Below are positions 6,973-15,288 of a DNA stretch of 22,028 nt, one piece after another. Every line of letters begins with the position of its first letter. Position 1 is the first letter of the stretch. Location of the stretch: NCBI GenBank assembly GCA_017483985.1, contig JAFUUB010000072.1, positions 1 to 22,028 of the forward strand. Direction: 5' to 3'. This DNA comes from Bacteroidales bacterium (GTDB lineage Bacteria > Bacteroidota > Bacteroidia > Bacteroidales > UBA932). A model generated the notes under the pieces. The model was not told where the DNA came from and did not search any database. It was given only the letters and a program-made list of their open reading frames with translations. The position numbers were made by a program, and so were the translations under genes.

Positions 6973-7956
6973 ATGGGAAAAGAAATCAGACAGGTCGGCA
7001 TCATCGGCGCCGGCCACATCGCGGAAAAAATGGCGGCGACCCTCCGGGGGATGGACGACATGTCCTGCCTGGCGGTCGCATCCCGGTCCCTGGAGAAGGC
7101 GCAGGCCTTCGCCGCCCCGCGCGGCATCCCCCGGGCCTACGGTTCCTATGACGGACTGCTGGACGATCCGGAGGTGGACCTGGTCTATATCGCCACGCCC
7201 CATTCGCACCATTTCGACGTCACGCGCCGGGCCCTCGAGAAAGGGAAGCCCTGCCTGGTGGAGAAATCCTTCATGGCCAATGCCCGGGAAGCGGAAGCCA
7301 TCCTGAACCTTTCCCGGGAACGGCAGGTCTTTGTCGCCGAGGCGATCTGGACCCGCTACCTGCCCGTCGTTGGGATCATCCGGGACATCATCGCCTCCGG
7401 AGCCATCGGACGGGTCCGCACCCTCTCGGCCACCCTATCCTATGAAATCTCCGCCAAAGAACGCATCCTGCGTCCCGACCTGTGCGGAGGCGCCCTGCTG
7501 GACCTCGGGGTCTACGGGATCAACTTCGTACGGGCCTATTGCGACAGCCCGATCGTGCAGACGGCCTCCCTGTGCACGAAGTTCGGCAGCGGCACGGACA
7601 TGTCGGAATCCATTTCCTTCGCCATGGCCGACGGCACGGTGGCCCAAGTGCTTTCCTCCGCCGCCTGCCAGGGGGACAATGTGGGGGTCATCGCCGGAGA
7701 GAAGGCCAATATCTGGGTGGACGACGTCAACAACCCGCAGGTCGTCCGCGTCTATGCCAAGCACCATGCCTTGCTGGAGGAGCATACCGTTCCCAAACAG
7801 ATCACGGGTTTTGAATACCAGCTGCGGGCCTGCCGCGACGCCATCCGGGAAGGACGGATCGACCCGCCGCAGATGCCCCACGGCGAGATCCTGTATGTCA
7901 TGCAGGTGATGGACGGACTCCGCCGGGAATGGGGCGTCCGCTTCCCCATGGATTAG
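6973..7956 (+). CDS. Gfo/Idh/MocA family NAD(P)-dependent oxidoreductase
   Basis: The 327-aa protein has an N-terminal Rossmann fold with GAGHIA (12-17). The nucleotide-domain motif is EKS (97-99, Lys98) instead of the canonical EKP. The C-terminal catalytic domain includes GGALLDLGVYGINF (172-185), typical of the dihydrodiol-dehydrogenase/anhydrofructose-reductase-like branch. It is cytosolic, and the substrate is probably a sugar or polyol derivative but cannot be named. The ATG at 6973 was chosen because an upstream in-frame TTG falls within the promoter -7 element. It is a single gene, divergent from lemA. Its stop overlaps the stop of the convergent PD40/SPOR gene by 4 nt, with no terminator between them. 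Confidence 0.9.
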   Translation: MGKEIRQVGIIGAGHIAEKMAATLRGMDDMSCLAVASRSLEKAQAFAAPRGIPRAYGSYDGLLDDPEVDLVYIATPHSHHFDVTRRALEKGKPCLVEKSFMANAREAEAILNLSRERQVFVAEAIWTRYLPVVGIIRDIIASGAIGRVRTLSATLSYEISAKERILRPDLCGGALLDLGVYGINFVRAYCDSPIVQTASLCTKFGSGTDMSESISFAMADGTVAQVLSSAACQGDNVGVIAGEKANIWVDDVNNPQVVRVYAKHHALLEEHTVPKQITGFEYQLRACRDAIREGRIDPPQMPHGEILYVMQVMDGLRREWGVRFPMD

Positions 7957-9845
7957 AACAGCTCCGCCGTCAGTCCGATGGTCCGCAGCGAAGAGAGGAC
8001 CCGGTCGGCTTCGGCCCGGTCGTCGAACGGGCCGAGGACATAGGTCGTCCCCGCCTCGCCGGCTTCCTTGGAGAGGTCCTTGAGGGTCATGGCGCGGATG
8101 GACAGGATCGTGCTGTCTCCCAGGGAGACGCCGTCGGCCGGCGTGATCCGGATCTGGTAGGAAGGCCGGGCGTTCTTTTCCGCCTCGCGGGCCTTGGCGA
8201 CCGGGATGGAAACGCCGTCCTGGAAGGCCACGATGAAGGCGCTGCGGAAGCCCTGGCGCTTGACCTTGTTCAGGTTGGCCAGCACATCCTTATAACTGCG
8301 GAAGACGCCCACGGAGTAAGTATGGCGGAGCTGGGCGCTCATCTTGGAGAACACGGGACTGAGCCCCCGGAGCTGCTTGACCGTAGCCGGGGTCGACGAG
8401 GTGAAGAGCTGGATCTGGTAGACCAGCCCGTCCGGCAGGGTGTTGTCTTCGGCGAACCGGCCCTCGGGCAGGATCATGAAGGAATAATCGAAGGTCGGCT
8501 TGGGCTTGAGGATATTCATCCGGACCGGATCGCCCATCTCCTTGCGGGAGAAGGCATAGCCGGAGGCGGCTCCGACCACTTCCCGGTCCGCTTCCTGCTG
8601 GAGCTTGCCGGGGTCCAGCACCACGCCGCTGGACAGGAAATCCATTTCGATCTGCTGCAGTTCGCGCACCGCCACGGACAGGGAGTCCTGCAGGGCGGTC
8701 AGGGCTTCTTCCCGCCGCAGGATGTCCGCTGCCAGGTTCCGGCGCGCTTCCTCGGAAGCGGCGGCGATCCCGGCACGGGCCGCGTCAATGGACTGGCCGG
8801 CGAGATAGATGGAATCCCGCAGCTGGCGGACCTGGCGCATCTTTTCCGTGTAACGGCGGGTGTCGACGCCTTCTTCCAGGGCAGCTACGGCCCCGCGGTT
8901 TTCCAGCCGGGACGGATCACCGTCCGGCAGCAGGCGGGAAAGTGTCTTGACTTCCTGCGGGTCCGTCAGCGCCTTGCGGACGGGCATGCCGTCATACTCG
9001 AGGACATACAGCCAGACGCTGTCGCGGGCGCATTCCCGGTTCGAGGCAAAGAGGGAATACTTGCCGTCCGGAGTATTCATGAACAGGAAATCATCCGCCG
9101 GGGAGGAATACGGGAAACCGAGGTTCACCGGCGTCTCCCAGTCGTGGGTCTCCCGGTTCCAGCGGGAGACATACAGGTCATATCCGCCCATGCCGTAGAG
9201 GCCCTTGGACGAGAAATAGAGTGAATTCCCGTCCGGGGAGAGCATCGGGAAGATTTCATCGGAGGAGGAGGTCAGGGTCTCGTTGATCAGTTCCGGAACG
9301 GACCAGACCGTATCCTGGAGGTGGGTGCGGTAGATATTGTGGATACCGTCGGCGTCCGCGGCGGAGTAATAGAGTTCGGTCTCGCCGTCCGGAATGTACA
9401 TGGCACGAACCAGGTCCCCGCCGTCCAGGGAATCCAGCTGGTTGGGAACGGGGCGCCAGCTCCGGTCCTTCAGCGGATAATACAGGAAAAAGTCTTCCAG
9501 GGAGAAACGCTGCCGTGCCACGACCGAGGGCTGGCTGCAGTAACCCAGCATGTTCCGTCCGTTCTGGGCCTGCAGCAGCCGGTCTTCGATCCCCTGGCGG
9601 GCCAGGGAATCCTCCGTCATGCGGAGAGCCTGCCCGAACAGGGCTGCGGCCTGTTCAAAACGGTAATCGCGATGCAGGCCTTCCGCTTCGGAAAGGACCT
9701 CATCCAGGGTACGGACCGGCTCCGGAACGGGGGCCGGAAGCAGGGTATCGGGGGCAACGGTCAGAGAATCCGGTGCCTGGGCCAGGGTCGCGACGCCGGC
9801 AAGGAGGGAGGCGGCCGCGGTTAGAAGTAGCTTTCTCGTGTTCAT
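7953..9845 (-). CDS. Periplasmic PD40 protein with C-terminal tandem SPOR-like domains
   Basis: The 630-aa protein has a signal peptide (about 1-24, ending LAQA) with no lipobox. A Pro-rich linker and a TPR-like helical segment (about 45-95) follow. PD40/WD40-like beta-propeller repeats occupy about 140-285, with MLSPDGNSLYFSSKG at 201-215. A coiled-coil-like stretch covers about 330-405. Two C-terminal segments resemble SPOR domains: 475-542 (YQIQLFTSS, then GFRSAFIVAF) and 563-630 (YQIRITPA, then YVLGPFDDRAEADRVL). SPOR domains bind septal or denuded peptidoglycan. TPR and PD40 followed by an OmpA-like domain occur in Bacteroidota envelope proteins such as PorE; here SPOR-like modules sit where OmpA is expected. 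A structural envelope role is inferred. It is monocistronic, divergent from secDF. Confidence 0.75.
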   Translation of the reverse strand: MNTRKLLLTAAASLLAGVATLAQAPDSLTVAPDTLLPAPVPEPVRTLDEVLSEAEGLHRDYRFEQAAALFGQALRMTEDSLARQGIEDRLLQAQNGRNMLGYCSQPSVVARQRFSLEDFFLYYPLKDRSWRPVPNQLDSLDGGDLVRAMYIPDGETELYYSAADADGIHNIYRTHLQDTVWSVPELINETLTSSSDEIFPMLSPDGNSLYFSSKGLYGMGGYDLYVSRWNRETHDWETPVNLGFPYSSPADDFLFMNTPDGKYSLFASNRECARDSVWLYVLEYDGMPVRKALTDPQEVKTLSRLLPDGDPSRLENRGAVAALEEGVDTRRYTEKMRQVRQLRDSIYLAGQSIDAARAGIAAASEEARRNLAADILRREEALTALQDSLSVAVRELQQIEMDFLSSGVVLDPGKLQQEADREVVGAASGYAFSRKEMGDPVRMNILKPKPTFDYSFMILPEGRFAEDNTLPDGLVYQIQLFTSSTPATVKQLRGLSPVFSKMSAQLRHTYSVGVFRSYKDVLANLNKVKRQGFRSAFIVAFQDGVSIPVAKAREAEKNARPSYQIRITPADGVSLGDSTILSIRAMTLKDLSKEAGEAGTTYVLGPFDDRAEADRVLSSLRTIGLTAELF

Positions 9846-9855
9846 TTCCAGTCAG

Positions 9856-9863
9856 CAAATTTA
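9856..9863 (-). promoter_or_regulatory. Possible -7 element of the PD40/SPOR gene
   Basis: The minus strand reads TAAATTTG, matching TAnnTTTG, but it ends only 10 bases before the ATG, so the transcript would have almost no leader. This closeness lowers confidence. Confidence 0.35.
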
Positions 9864-9883
9864 ACGAAATAAATGTCAGAAAC

Positions 9884-9913
9884 TTTCATTCTCGGAAAAA
9901 AATAGTAAATTTG
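9884..9913 (+). promoter_or_regulatory. secDF promoter (-33 TTTC, -7 TAAATTTG)
   Basis: TTTC at 9884-9887 is separated by 18 bases from TAAATTTG at 9906-9913, close to the Bacteroidota TTTG-N19-TAnnTTTG arrangement. Transcription would start near 9918, giving a leader of about 80 nt before the secDF ATG. Confidence 0.55.
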
Positions 9914-9923
9914 CACCCTATTT

Positions 9924-9961
9924 TGCCGTGGTGTATAATCATGGTTGGTTTTGCCACGGCA
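9924..9961 (+). promoter_or_regulatory. Hairpin in the secDF 5' leader
   Basis: TGCCGTGG (9924-9931) pairs perfectly with CCACGGCA (9954-9961) around a 22-nt loop. It lies within a few bases of the predicted transcript 5' end and overlaps a 12-codon ORF. It could stabilise the mRNA or affect initiation; there is no T run, so it is not a terminator. Function is inferred. Confidence 0.45.
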
Positions 9962-9979
9962 GTTGAAAAGGATTTATAA
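9941..9979 (+). CDS. Possible 12-codon leader ORF upstream of secDF
   Basis: ATG at 9941 opens MVGFATAVEKDL with TAA at 9977-9979, 21 bases before the secDF ATG. The 3' arm of the leader hairpin lies inside it. The peptide is too short to emerge from the ribosome, so a SecM-like arrest mechanism is not possible as such; translational coupling is conceivable. It may be a chance ORF. Confidence 0.2.
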   Translation: MVGFATAVEKDL

Positions 9980-10000
9980 TAATTTAAAAACCAATAAAAA

Positions 10001-13000
10001 ATGCAAAGTAAAGGTGCAATCAGACTTGTGGCCATCCTTCTGGGCCTGGCATGCCTGTGGCAGCTCTCTTTCACCATGGTGACCAACCTCCAGGAGAAAA
10101 AGGCCGCCAAGTATGCCGACGCTGCCGTGGCAGCCTTCCGCCAGAGCGCCGCATTCAGCAATGTATCCGCAGAAGACCAGGCGTTTGTCCTTGACTCCAT
10201 CGCGAAGTCCCGGAACACCCGCTATCTCGACTCCATCGCGACCGAGAAGGTCTACTTCGGCTATACGTACAAAGATGTCAAAGCGAAAGAGATCAACCTC
10301 GGCCTCGACCTCAAGGGCGGTATGAACGTCATGCTGCAGGTCCAGCTCGAAGACCTGGTCAAGGCCCTGGCCGGCAACAACCAGACGCCGGAATTCACCA
10401 AGGCCATCGAACTCGCCCGCGAGCGCAGCGTCAACTCCCGCCAGGACTTCATCTCCCTCTTCGCCGACGCGTGGAAGGAAGTGGCAGGCGGCCAGCGCCT
10501 CGCCGCCATCTTCGGCACCTATGAAATGCGTGACCGCATCGATGCCACCAGCACCGACGACCAGGTCATCTCCGTCATCCGGGCAGATGCCGAAAGTGCC
10601 ATCGCCAACTCCTTCAACGTCCTGCGTAACCGTATCGACCGCTTCGGTGTGACCCAGCCGTCCATCCAGAAGCTCGGCAACAGCGGCCGCATCCTCGTTG
10701 AACTCCCGGGTGTCAAGGAGCCGGAGCGTGTCCGCAAACTCCTCCAGGGTACCGCATCCCTCGAGTTCTGGACCACCTATTATTACGAAGAGGGTGAGCC
10801 TTACCTGAGCGAAGCCAACAACGTCCTCGCCCAGATGCTTGAGACCGAGGAGATCCCGGCCGAACCGGCCGAGGCTGCCGAGGCTGCGAAGGATACCACC
10901 GACCTGGTCAGCCAGGAAATCCAGGCCAACGCCGAAGACAGCCAGGCCCTTGACGCCTACCGCAAGCAGAACCCGCTCTTCGCGGTGCTCCAGCCTTCCG
11001 GTTACCGCGGCAACGCCTGCATCGGTTTCGCCCAGGCCGCCGATACGGCCATCGTCAACCGCTATCTCGCCATGCCGCAGGTCCGCGAGGTCTTCCCCGC
11101 CGAATTCCGTGCCATGTGGTCCGTCCAGCCGACCGACCGCGTCAGCGGCGGCAACGTCTATGAGCTCGTCGCCATCAAGGCTGCGACCCGCGACGGCAAG
11201 GCTCCGCTCGACGGCGGCAGCGTGACCGACGCCCGCGTTTCCTATGATGGCCAGGGCGTCAACCAGGGCTCGCCGACCGTGTCCATGACCATGAACGCCG
11301 AAGGCGCCAATGTCTGGGCCCGCCTGACCAAGGACAACATCAACCGCCAGATCGCCATCGTCCTCGACGGCATGGTCTATTCCTATCCGAACGTCCAGAA
11401 CGAAATCACCGGCGGTAACTCCCAGATTACCGGTAACTTCACCGTGGAAGAGGCAACCGACTTGACCAACGTCCTCAAGTCCGGTAAGCTCCCGGCCCCG
11501 GCCAAGATCATCCAGGAGCAGGTCGTGGGTCCTTCCCTCGGTTCCCGTTCCATCAAGGCCGGTATGATCTCCTTCCTGATCGCCTTCCTGCTGGTTCTGA
11601 TCTACATGGTGATCTTCTACAAGGGCGCCGGCCTCATCGCCGACATCGCCCTGCTGTGCAACGTGCTCTTCCTCTTCGGTACCCTCGTCTCCTTCGGCGC
11701 CGTCCTTACCCTGCCGGGTATCGCCGGTCTCGTTCTGACCCTGGGTATGGCCGTGGATGCCAACGTTATTATCTATGAGCGCATCAAGGAAGAACTGGCC
11801 GCCGGCAAGGGCCTGAGCAAGGCTGTCGCCGACGGTTACAAGAACGCCTACTCCGCCATCATCGACGGCCAGGTGACCACCATCCTCACCGGTATCGTCC
11901 TCTTCATCTTCGGTTCCGGTCCGGTCCAGGGCTTCGCTACGACCCTGATCATCGGTATCATCACCTCCATCCTGACTTCCATCTTCATCACCCGCATCAT
12001 CATCGATGACCGCATTGCCAAGGGCAAGAACGTCACCTTCGAAAATGCCTGGAGCAGGAACATCCTGAAGAACACGCACGTCGACTTCCTCGGCAAGCGC
12101 AAGTACTCCTACATGATCTCCGGTGCGCTCATCGTCATCGCGATCGCCTCCATCTGCATCAAGGGCTTCACCTACGGTGTCGACTTCCAGGGCGGCCGTA
12201 CCTATGTCGTCCGCTTCGACCAGGCCCAGACCGCTGAGGCCGTCCGCAGCGCCGTTGAGGCCGCATTTGACGAAGGTTCCGTCGAAGTCAAGCAGTTCGG
12301 TGGCGCCTCCCAGATGAAGATCACCACGACCTACAAGGTCGAAGACGAATCCACCGAGGTGGACGCCGAGGTTGAAAGCAAGATCTTCGAGGCCCTGAAG
12401 CCGTTCTTCTCCGACAGCGACATGACCCTCGCCGAATTCACCTCCACCCTCGACAACCCGAACGGTATCATTTCCTCCGACAAGGTGGGTCCGACCATCG
12501 CGAACGACATGAAGCGCGACGCCATCATCGCCGTCATCATCGCCCTCTTCGTGATCTTCGCCTACATCGCCTTCCGGTTCAAGGGCTGGACCTGGGGTCT
12601 CGGCGGTGTCGTCTCCCTGGCACATACGGCCATCATCATCATCGGCTTCTTCTCCCTCTTCACGGGAATCCTGCCGTTCAACCTGGATGTCGACCAGACG
12701 TTTATCGCGGCAATCCTGACAATCATCGGTTACGCCATCAACGATAACGTGGTTATCTTCGACCGTATCCGTGAGATGAAGGGCCTGCACCCGAAGGATG
12801 ACTTCAAGGACACCGTCAACCGCGCTCTGAACGCGACCCTGACCCGTACGGTCAACACCTCCGTGTCGACCCTCCTCCCGATGCTCGCCATCGCGTTCTT
12901 CGGCGGTGAAAGCATCCGCGGTCTTTCCGTCGCCCTCTGCCTCGGTATCCTCATCGGTACCTACGCCTCCATCATGATCGGTACCCCGGTCATGTACGAT

Positions 13001-13042
13001 GCAACCACCAAGGCGGCCGAGAAGAAGGCTGAAAAGAAATAA
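10001..13042 (+). CDS. secDF: SecDF fusion, protein translocase accessory subunit
   Basis: The 1013-aa protein fuses SecD and SecF, the usual form in Bacteroidota. It works with SecYEG and uses the proton gradient to pull exported proteins across the inner membrane. The SecD half has the first membrane helix (about 7-25), the NLGLDLKGG motif (99-107), the periplasmic P1 domain (NRIDRFGVTQPSIQ, ILVELPGV) and six spans from about 516 on, with AVDANVIIYERI. The SecF half starts near 690 with YGVDFQGG (about 724-731) and AINDNVVIFDRI (about 912-923); both conserved Asp motifs are present. P1 carries an Ala/Glu-rich insertion (about 284-300). GGT glycine and CGT arginine codons are frequent compared with neighbouring genes, as expected for high expression. 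It has its own promoter and terminator, so it is probably monocistronic. Confidence 0.97.
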   Translation: MQSKGAIRLVAILLGLACLWQLSFTMVTNLQEKKAAKYADAAVAAFRQSAAFSNVSAEDQAFVLDSIAKSRNTRYLDSIATEKVYFGYTYKDVKAKEINLGLDLKGGMNVMLQVQLEDLVKALAGNNQTPEFTKAIELARERSVNSRQDFISLFADAWKEVAGGQRLAAIFGTYEMRDRIDATSTDDQVISVIRADAESAIANSFNVLRNRIDRFGVTQPSIQKLGNSGRILVELPGVKEPERVRKLLQGTASLEFWTTYYYEEGEPYLSEANNVLAQMLETEEIPAEPAEAAEAAKDTTDLVSQEIQANAEDSQALDAYRKQNPLFAVLQPSGYRGNACIGFAQAADTAIVNRYLAMPQVREVFPAEFRAMWSVQPTDRVSGGNVYELVAIKAATRDGKAPLDGGSVTDARVSYDGQGVNQGSPTVSMTMNAEGANVWARLTKDNINRQIAIVLDGMVYSYPNVQNEITGGNSQITGNFTVEEATDLTNVLKSGKLPAPAKIIQEQVVGPSLGSRSIKAGMISFLIAFLLVLIYMVIFYKGAGLIADIALLCNVLFLFGTLVSFGAVLTLPGIAGLVLTLGMAVDANVIIYERIKEELAAGKGLSKAVADGYKNAYSAIIDGQVTTILTGIVLFIFGSGPVQGFATTLIIGIITSILTSIFITRIIIDDRIAKGKNVTFENAWSRNILKNTHVDFLGKRKYSYMISGALIVIAIASICIKGFTYGVDFQGGRTYVVRFDQAQTAEAVRSAVEAAFDEGSVEVKQFGGASQMKITTTYKVEDESTEVDAEVESKIFEALKPFFSDSDMTLAEFTSTLDNPNGIISSDKVGPTIANDMKRDAIIAVIIALFVIFAYIAFRFKGWTWGLGGVVSLAHTAIIIIGFFSLFTGILPFNLDVDQTFIAAILTIIGYAINDNVVIFDRIREMKGLHPKDDFKDTVNRALNATLTRTVNTSVSTLLPMLAIAFFGGESIRGLSVALCLGILIGTYASIMIGTPVMYDATTKAAEKKAEKK

Positions 13043-13062
13043 TATTCCTTCAATATTCCCTG

Positions 13063-13098
13063 AAGAAGGCAGGCTGGCAACAGTCTGCCTTCTTGTTT
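13063..13098 (+). terminator. Intrinsic terminator after secDF
   Basis: A 14-bp stem (13063-13076 with 13081-13094, one G-U pair) is closed by a GCAA tetraloop and followed by GTTTATT. It lies 20 bases after the secDF stop and should end the transcript. Confidence 0.85.
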
Positions 13099-13202
13099 AT
13101 TGGCGTTACGTACGTATAAATCGTTTTATTTTTATTATTCCCGTTCCATTTATTATTCCTATCTTGGGCCCCTGACCTTTTATACTGACTAAACAAAGCG
13201 AT

Positions 13203-15218
13203 ATGGCCCGCAATTCCAACCTCAAGAAAAACTGGCCGCGGTATGCCCTCCAATGGAGTACGCTGGCAGCCATCATACTCTTCCTCAGCGGCCTGATCCG
13301 CGTATTCTTCCCGAAAATGGAACCGGCCGATCCGGAAGCCTTCTGCCCGCTCGGCGGTCTGGAGGCCCTCGCGACCTATGGCGTCCGGGGATCCCTTCCC
13401 TGCAGCATGAGTTCGCTCCAGATCCTGATGGGCATCACCCTTGCGGTCGGCGTGATTTTGCTGAGCAAACTGTTCTGCGCCTATCTCTGCCCCGTCGGTA
13501 CCGTCGAGGACCTGCTGGGCATGCTGCGCCGCCGCCTCGGCATCAAGCCGGTGGTCATCCGCCGCGGATCCCTTGCGGACAAGGTGCTCCGCATCGTGAA
13601 ATACCTGCTGGTCTTCTGGATCTTCTACATGACCGCGACGGCCAGCGAACTGTTCTGCAAACACCTGGACCCGTACTACGCCGTCGCCACCGGCTTCAAG
13701 GGTGAGATCACCCTCTGGATGGCCCTCATCACCGTCGCCCTGGTGATCGTCGGCGGATTCTTCGCGGACCGTTTCTGGTGCAAGTATCTCTGCCCGCTCG
13801 GCGCGATTTCGAATTCGCTGAAATTCTGGGCCTGGATCCTGAGCATCAGCCTGCTCTGGTGGGTGCTCGGAAAGGTCGGACTCGCCATCCCGTGGGTCGT
13901 GCTGCTGGGCGCGCTGTGCCTGGCCGGATACCTGCTGGAGATCCTTTGCGGCAACCCGAAACTCCAGCTGCTGCATGTAGTCAAGGACGATGCGAAATGT
14001 ACCGGCTGCGGCCTTTGCAACAAGGTTTGTCCGTACCAGGTCGATGTCGCCGGCAGCCAGAAGCGCGTCACCTGCGTGGACTGCACCTTGTGCGGCGAAT
14101 GCGTCGGTGCCTGTAACTTCGGAGCCCTGCAGATAGGCGTATGCGACAAAGCGAAAGGTCCGGGTTGGAAATATGTCCCGGCCATCCTGACCCTGCTGCT
14201 GCTCGGACTCGGCTTCTGGTTCGGCAGCCGGCTGGAACTCCCGACCATCAGCGAGACCTGGAACATGGACAAGGTCGATGCCTCGACCCTCAAGACCTTC
14301 GAGATCGCCCCGCTGAAATCCGTCAAATGCTTCAGCAGTTCCATGGCGTTCAAGGGGAAGGTTGAGCAACTCGCAGGCACCCACGGCGTCAAGACCTATG
14401 TGGGCAAGCACCGGGTCGTCATCACCTATGACCCGGCCGTCACGGACCCGGAGACCCTGCAGGAACAGATCTATGTGCCGTCCACGTTCCGCGTGGCCAG
14501 TCCGGACCCGAACCAGGTCAAGAGCCTCAAAATCATGACCATCCGCACCGAAGACATGCCGGACCGCCAGGACCTCAACAACCTGGGCCTGCAGTTCCGC
14601 TATTCCGACAAGAAGATCTACGGCCTCGAGAGCGAATTCGCCTGCCCGCTGATCGTCCGCGTCTTCATGGATCCGGACGAAACCGTCGACGAGAAATGGT
14701 TCAAGGAAAAAGTGGAGAAGAAAGTGGTCGAGATGCCGCTGCCGAACGGAAAGGTCCGGGAGATTCCGGTCAATTTCCGATTCGTCAAGATGGAGAAAGA
14801 GACCGGGGAAATCGGCATCGAGGAGTACCTGAACCGGATGTTCGACGGTTTCAAGGCCGAATACAACGGCAAGTATGACGGACAGGTCCGCAAACGCAGC
14901 GAGGTCTACGCCGGGCAGCCCCAGTTCTTCTTCGAGATCCCGGACCAGAACTATGAGAAGCCTATCATCCTGCGCAACATGCCGTTCCTGAGCAACCACC
15001 TGTCCCGCGAGGAAGGCATCATCGGCACGTATCTGGTCCTCAACAAAGACCTGGTCCCGGCCATCCGGATCCGCTATGCCGCCCCTTGTACGGAAGACCG
15101 GATCTGGGAACTGATGAACATGGATACCTGGACGATTACCTATGCCAATGACAACGTCAAGGAAGAGGCCGCGAAGCTGTCCTTCGAGAAACGCGGCGTC
15201 AGCATTCCGGTCGAATAA
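13203..15218 (+). CDS. Polyferredoxin-type 4Fe-4S membrane protein with HMA-like domain
   Basis: The 671-aa inner-membrane protein has at least five or six spans in its first half. These carry paired NapH/NosR/CcoG-type motifs: FCAYLCPVGT (Cys92, Cys96) and FWCKYLCPLG (Cys193, Cys197). A two-cluster ferredoxin domain follows: CTGCGLCNKVCP (266-277) and CVDCTLCGECVGAC (291-304). After another span (about 325-341) an HMA-like fold (about 371-424, GVKTYVGKHRVVITYDP) keeps only one cysteine, in KCFSSS (Cys376), where copper chaperones have CxxC. About 240 C-terminal residues are unassigned. The family transfers electrons across or at the membrane; a link to metal handling or redox maturation is inference. 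It follows a strong terminator, with a weak TATCTTGG promoter-like motif at 13160-13167. Confidence 0.82.
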   Translation: MARNSNLKKNWPRYALQWSTLAAIILFLSGLIRVFFPKMEPADPEAFCPLGGLEALATYGVRGSLPCSMSSLQILMGITLAVGVILLSKLFCAYLCPVGTVEDLLGMLRRRLGIKPVVIRRGSLADKVLRIVKYLLVFWIFYMTATASELFCKHLDPYYAVATGFKGEITLWMALITVALVIVGGFFADRFWCKYLCPLGAISNSLKFWAWILSISLLWWVLGKVGLAIPWVVLLGALCLAGYLLEILCGNPKLQLLHVVKDDAKCTGCGLCNKVCPYQVDVAGSQKRVTCVDCTLCGECVGACNFGALQIGVCDKAKGPGWKYVPAILTLLLLGLGFWFGSRLELPTISETWNMDKVDASTLKTFEIAPLKSVKCFSSSMAFKGKVEQLAGTHGVKTYVGKHRVVITYDPAVTDPETLQEQIYVPSTFRVASPDPNQVKSLKIMTIRTEDMPDRQDLNNLGLQFRYSDKKIYGLESEFACPLIVRVFMDPDETVDEKWFKEKVEKKVVEMPLPNGKVREIPVNFRFVKMEKETGEIGIEEYLNRMFDGFKAEYNGKYDGQVRKRSEVYAGQPQFFFEIPDQNYEKPIILRNMPFLSNHLSREEGIIGTYLVLNKDLVPAIRIRYAAPCTEDRIWELMNMDTWTITYANDNVKEEAAKLSFEKRGVSIPVE

Positions 15219-15235
15219 TCCCTACTTTTGGGGAT
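15218..15235 (+). terminator. Weak hairpin after the polyferredoxin gene
   Basis: ATCCCTA (15218-15224) pairs with TGGGGAT (15229-15235, one G-U pair) around a CTTT loop, overlapping the stop codon. No T run follows, so termination is uncertain. Confidence 0.25.
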
Positions 15236-15257
15236 ACCTCGTCCGGATTCCTTCCCT

Positions 15258-15265
15258 TATCTTTG
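15258..15265 (+). promoter_or_regulatory. -7 element of the TonB-receptor operon promoter
   Basis: TATCTTTG is a perfect TAnnTTTG match ending 23 bases before the receptor ATG. TTTTG at 15226-15230 is 27 bases upstream, too far for a normal -33 box. No Fur-box-like or other clear operator was recognised. Confidence 0.6.
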
Positions 15266-15288
15266 TATGATCCAATCTATTTGTTTAC

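Noticed and set aside
5032..7306. Plus-strand open frames opposite the DUF2207 and lemA genes
   Set aside because: They lie antisense to recognised families and have biased composition.
9914..9961. The secDF leader hairpin as a known riboswitch
   Set aside because: It is a single 8-bp stem with no recognisable aptamer core.
9974..12790. A 938-codon open frame antisense to secDF
   Set aside because: It mirrors the GC-rich codon pattern of secDF, is low-complexity (Asp/Gly/Glu-rich) and has no family motifs, whereas secDF is unmistakable.
13050..14999. A 649-codon antisense frame across the polyferredoxin gene and its upstream region
   Set aside because: Composition is biased, it runs through the secDF terminator, and the plus-strand frame has clear Fe-S motifs.
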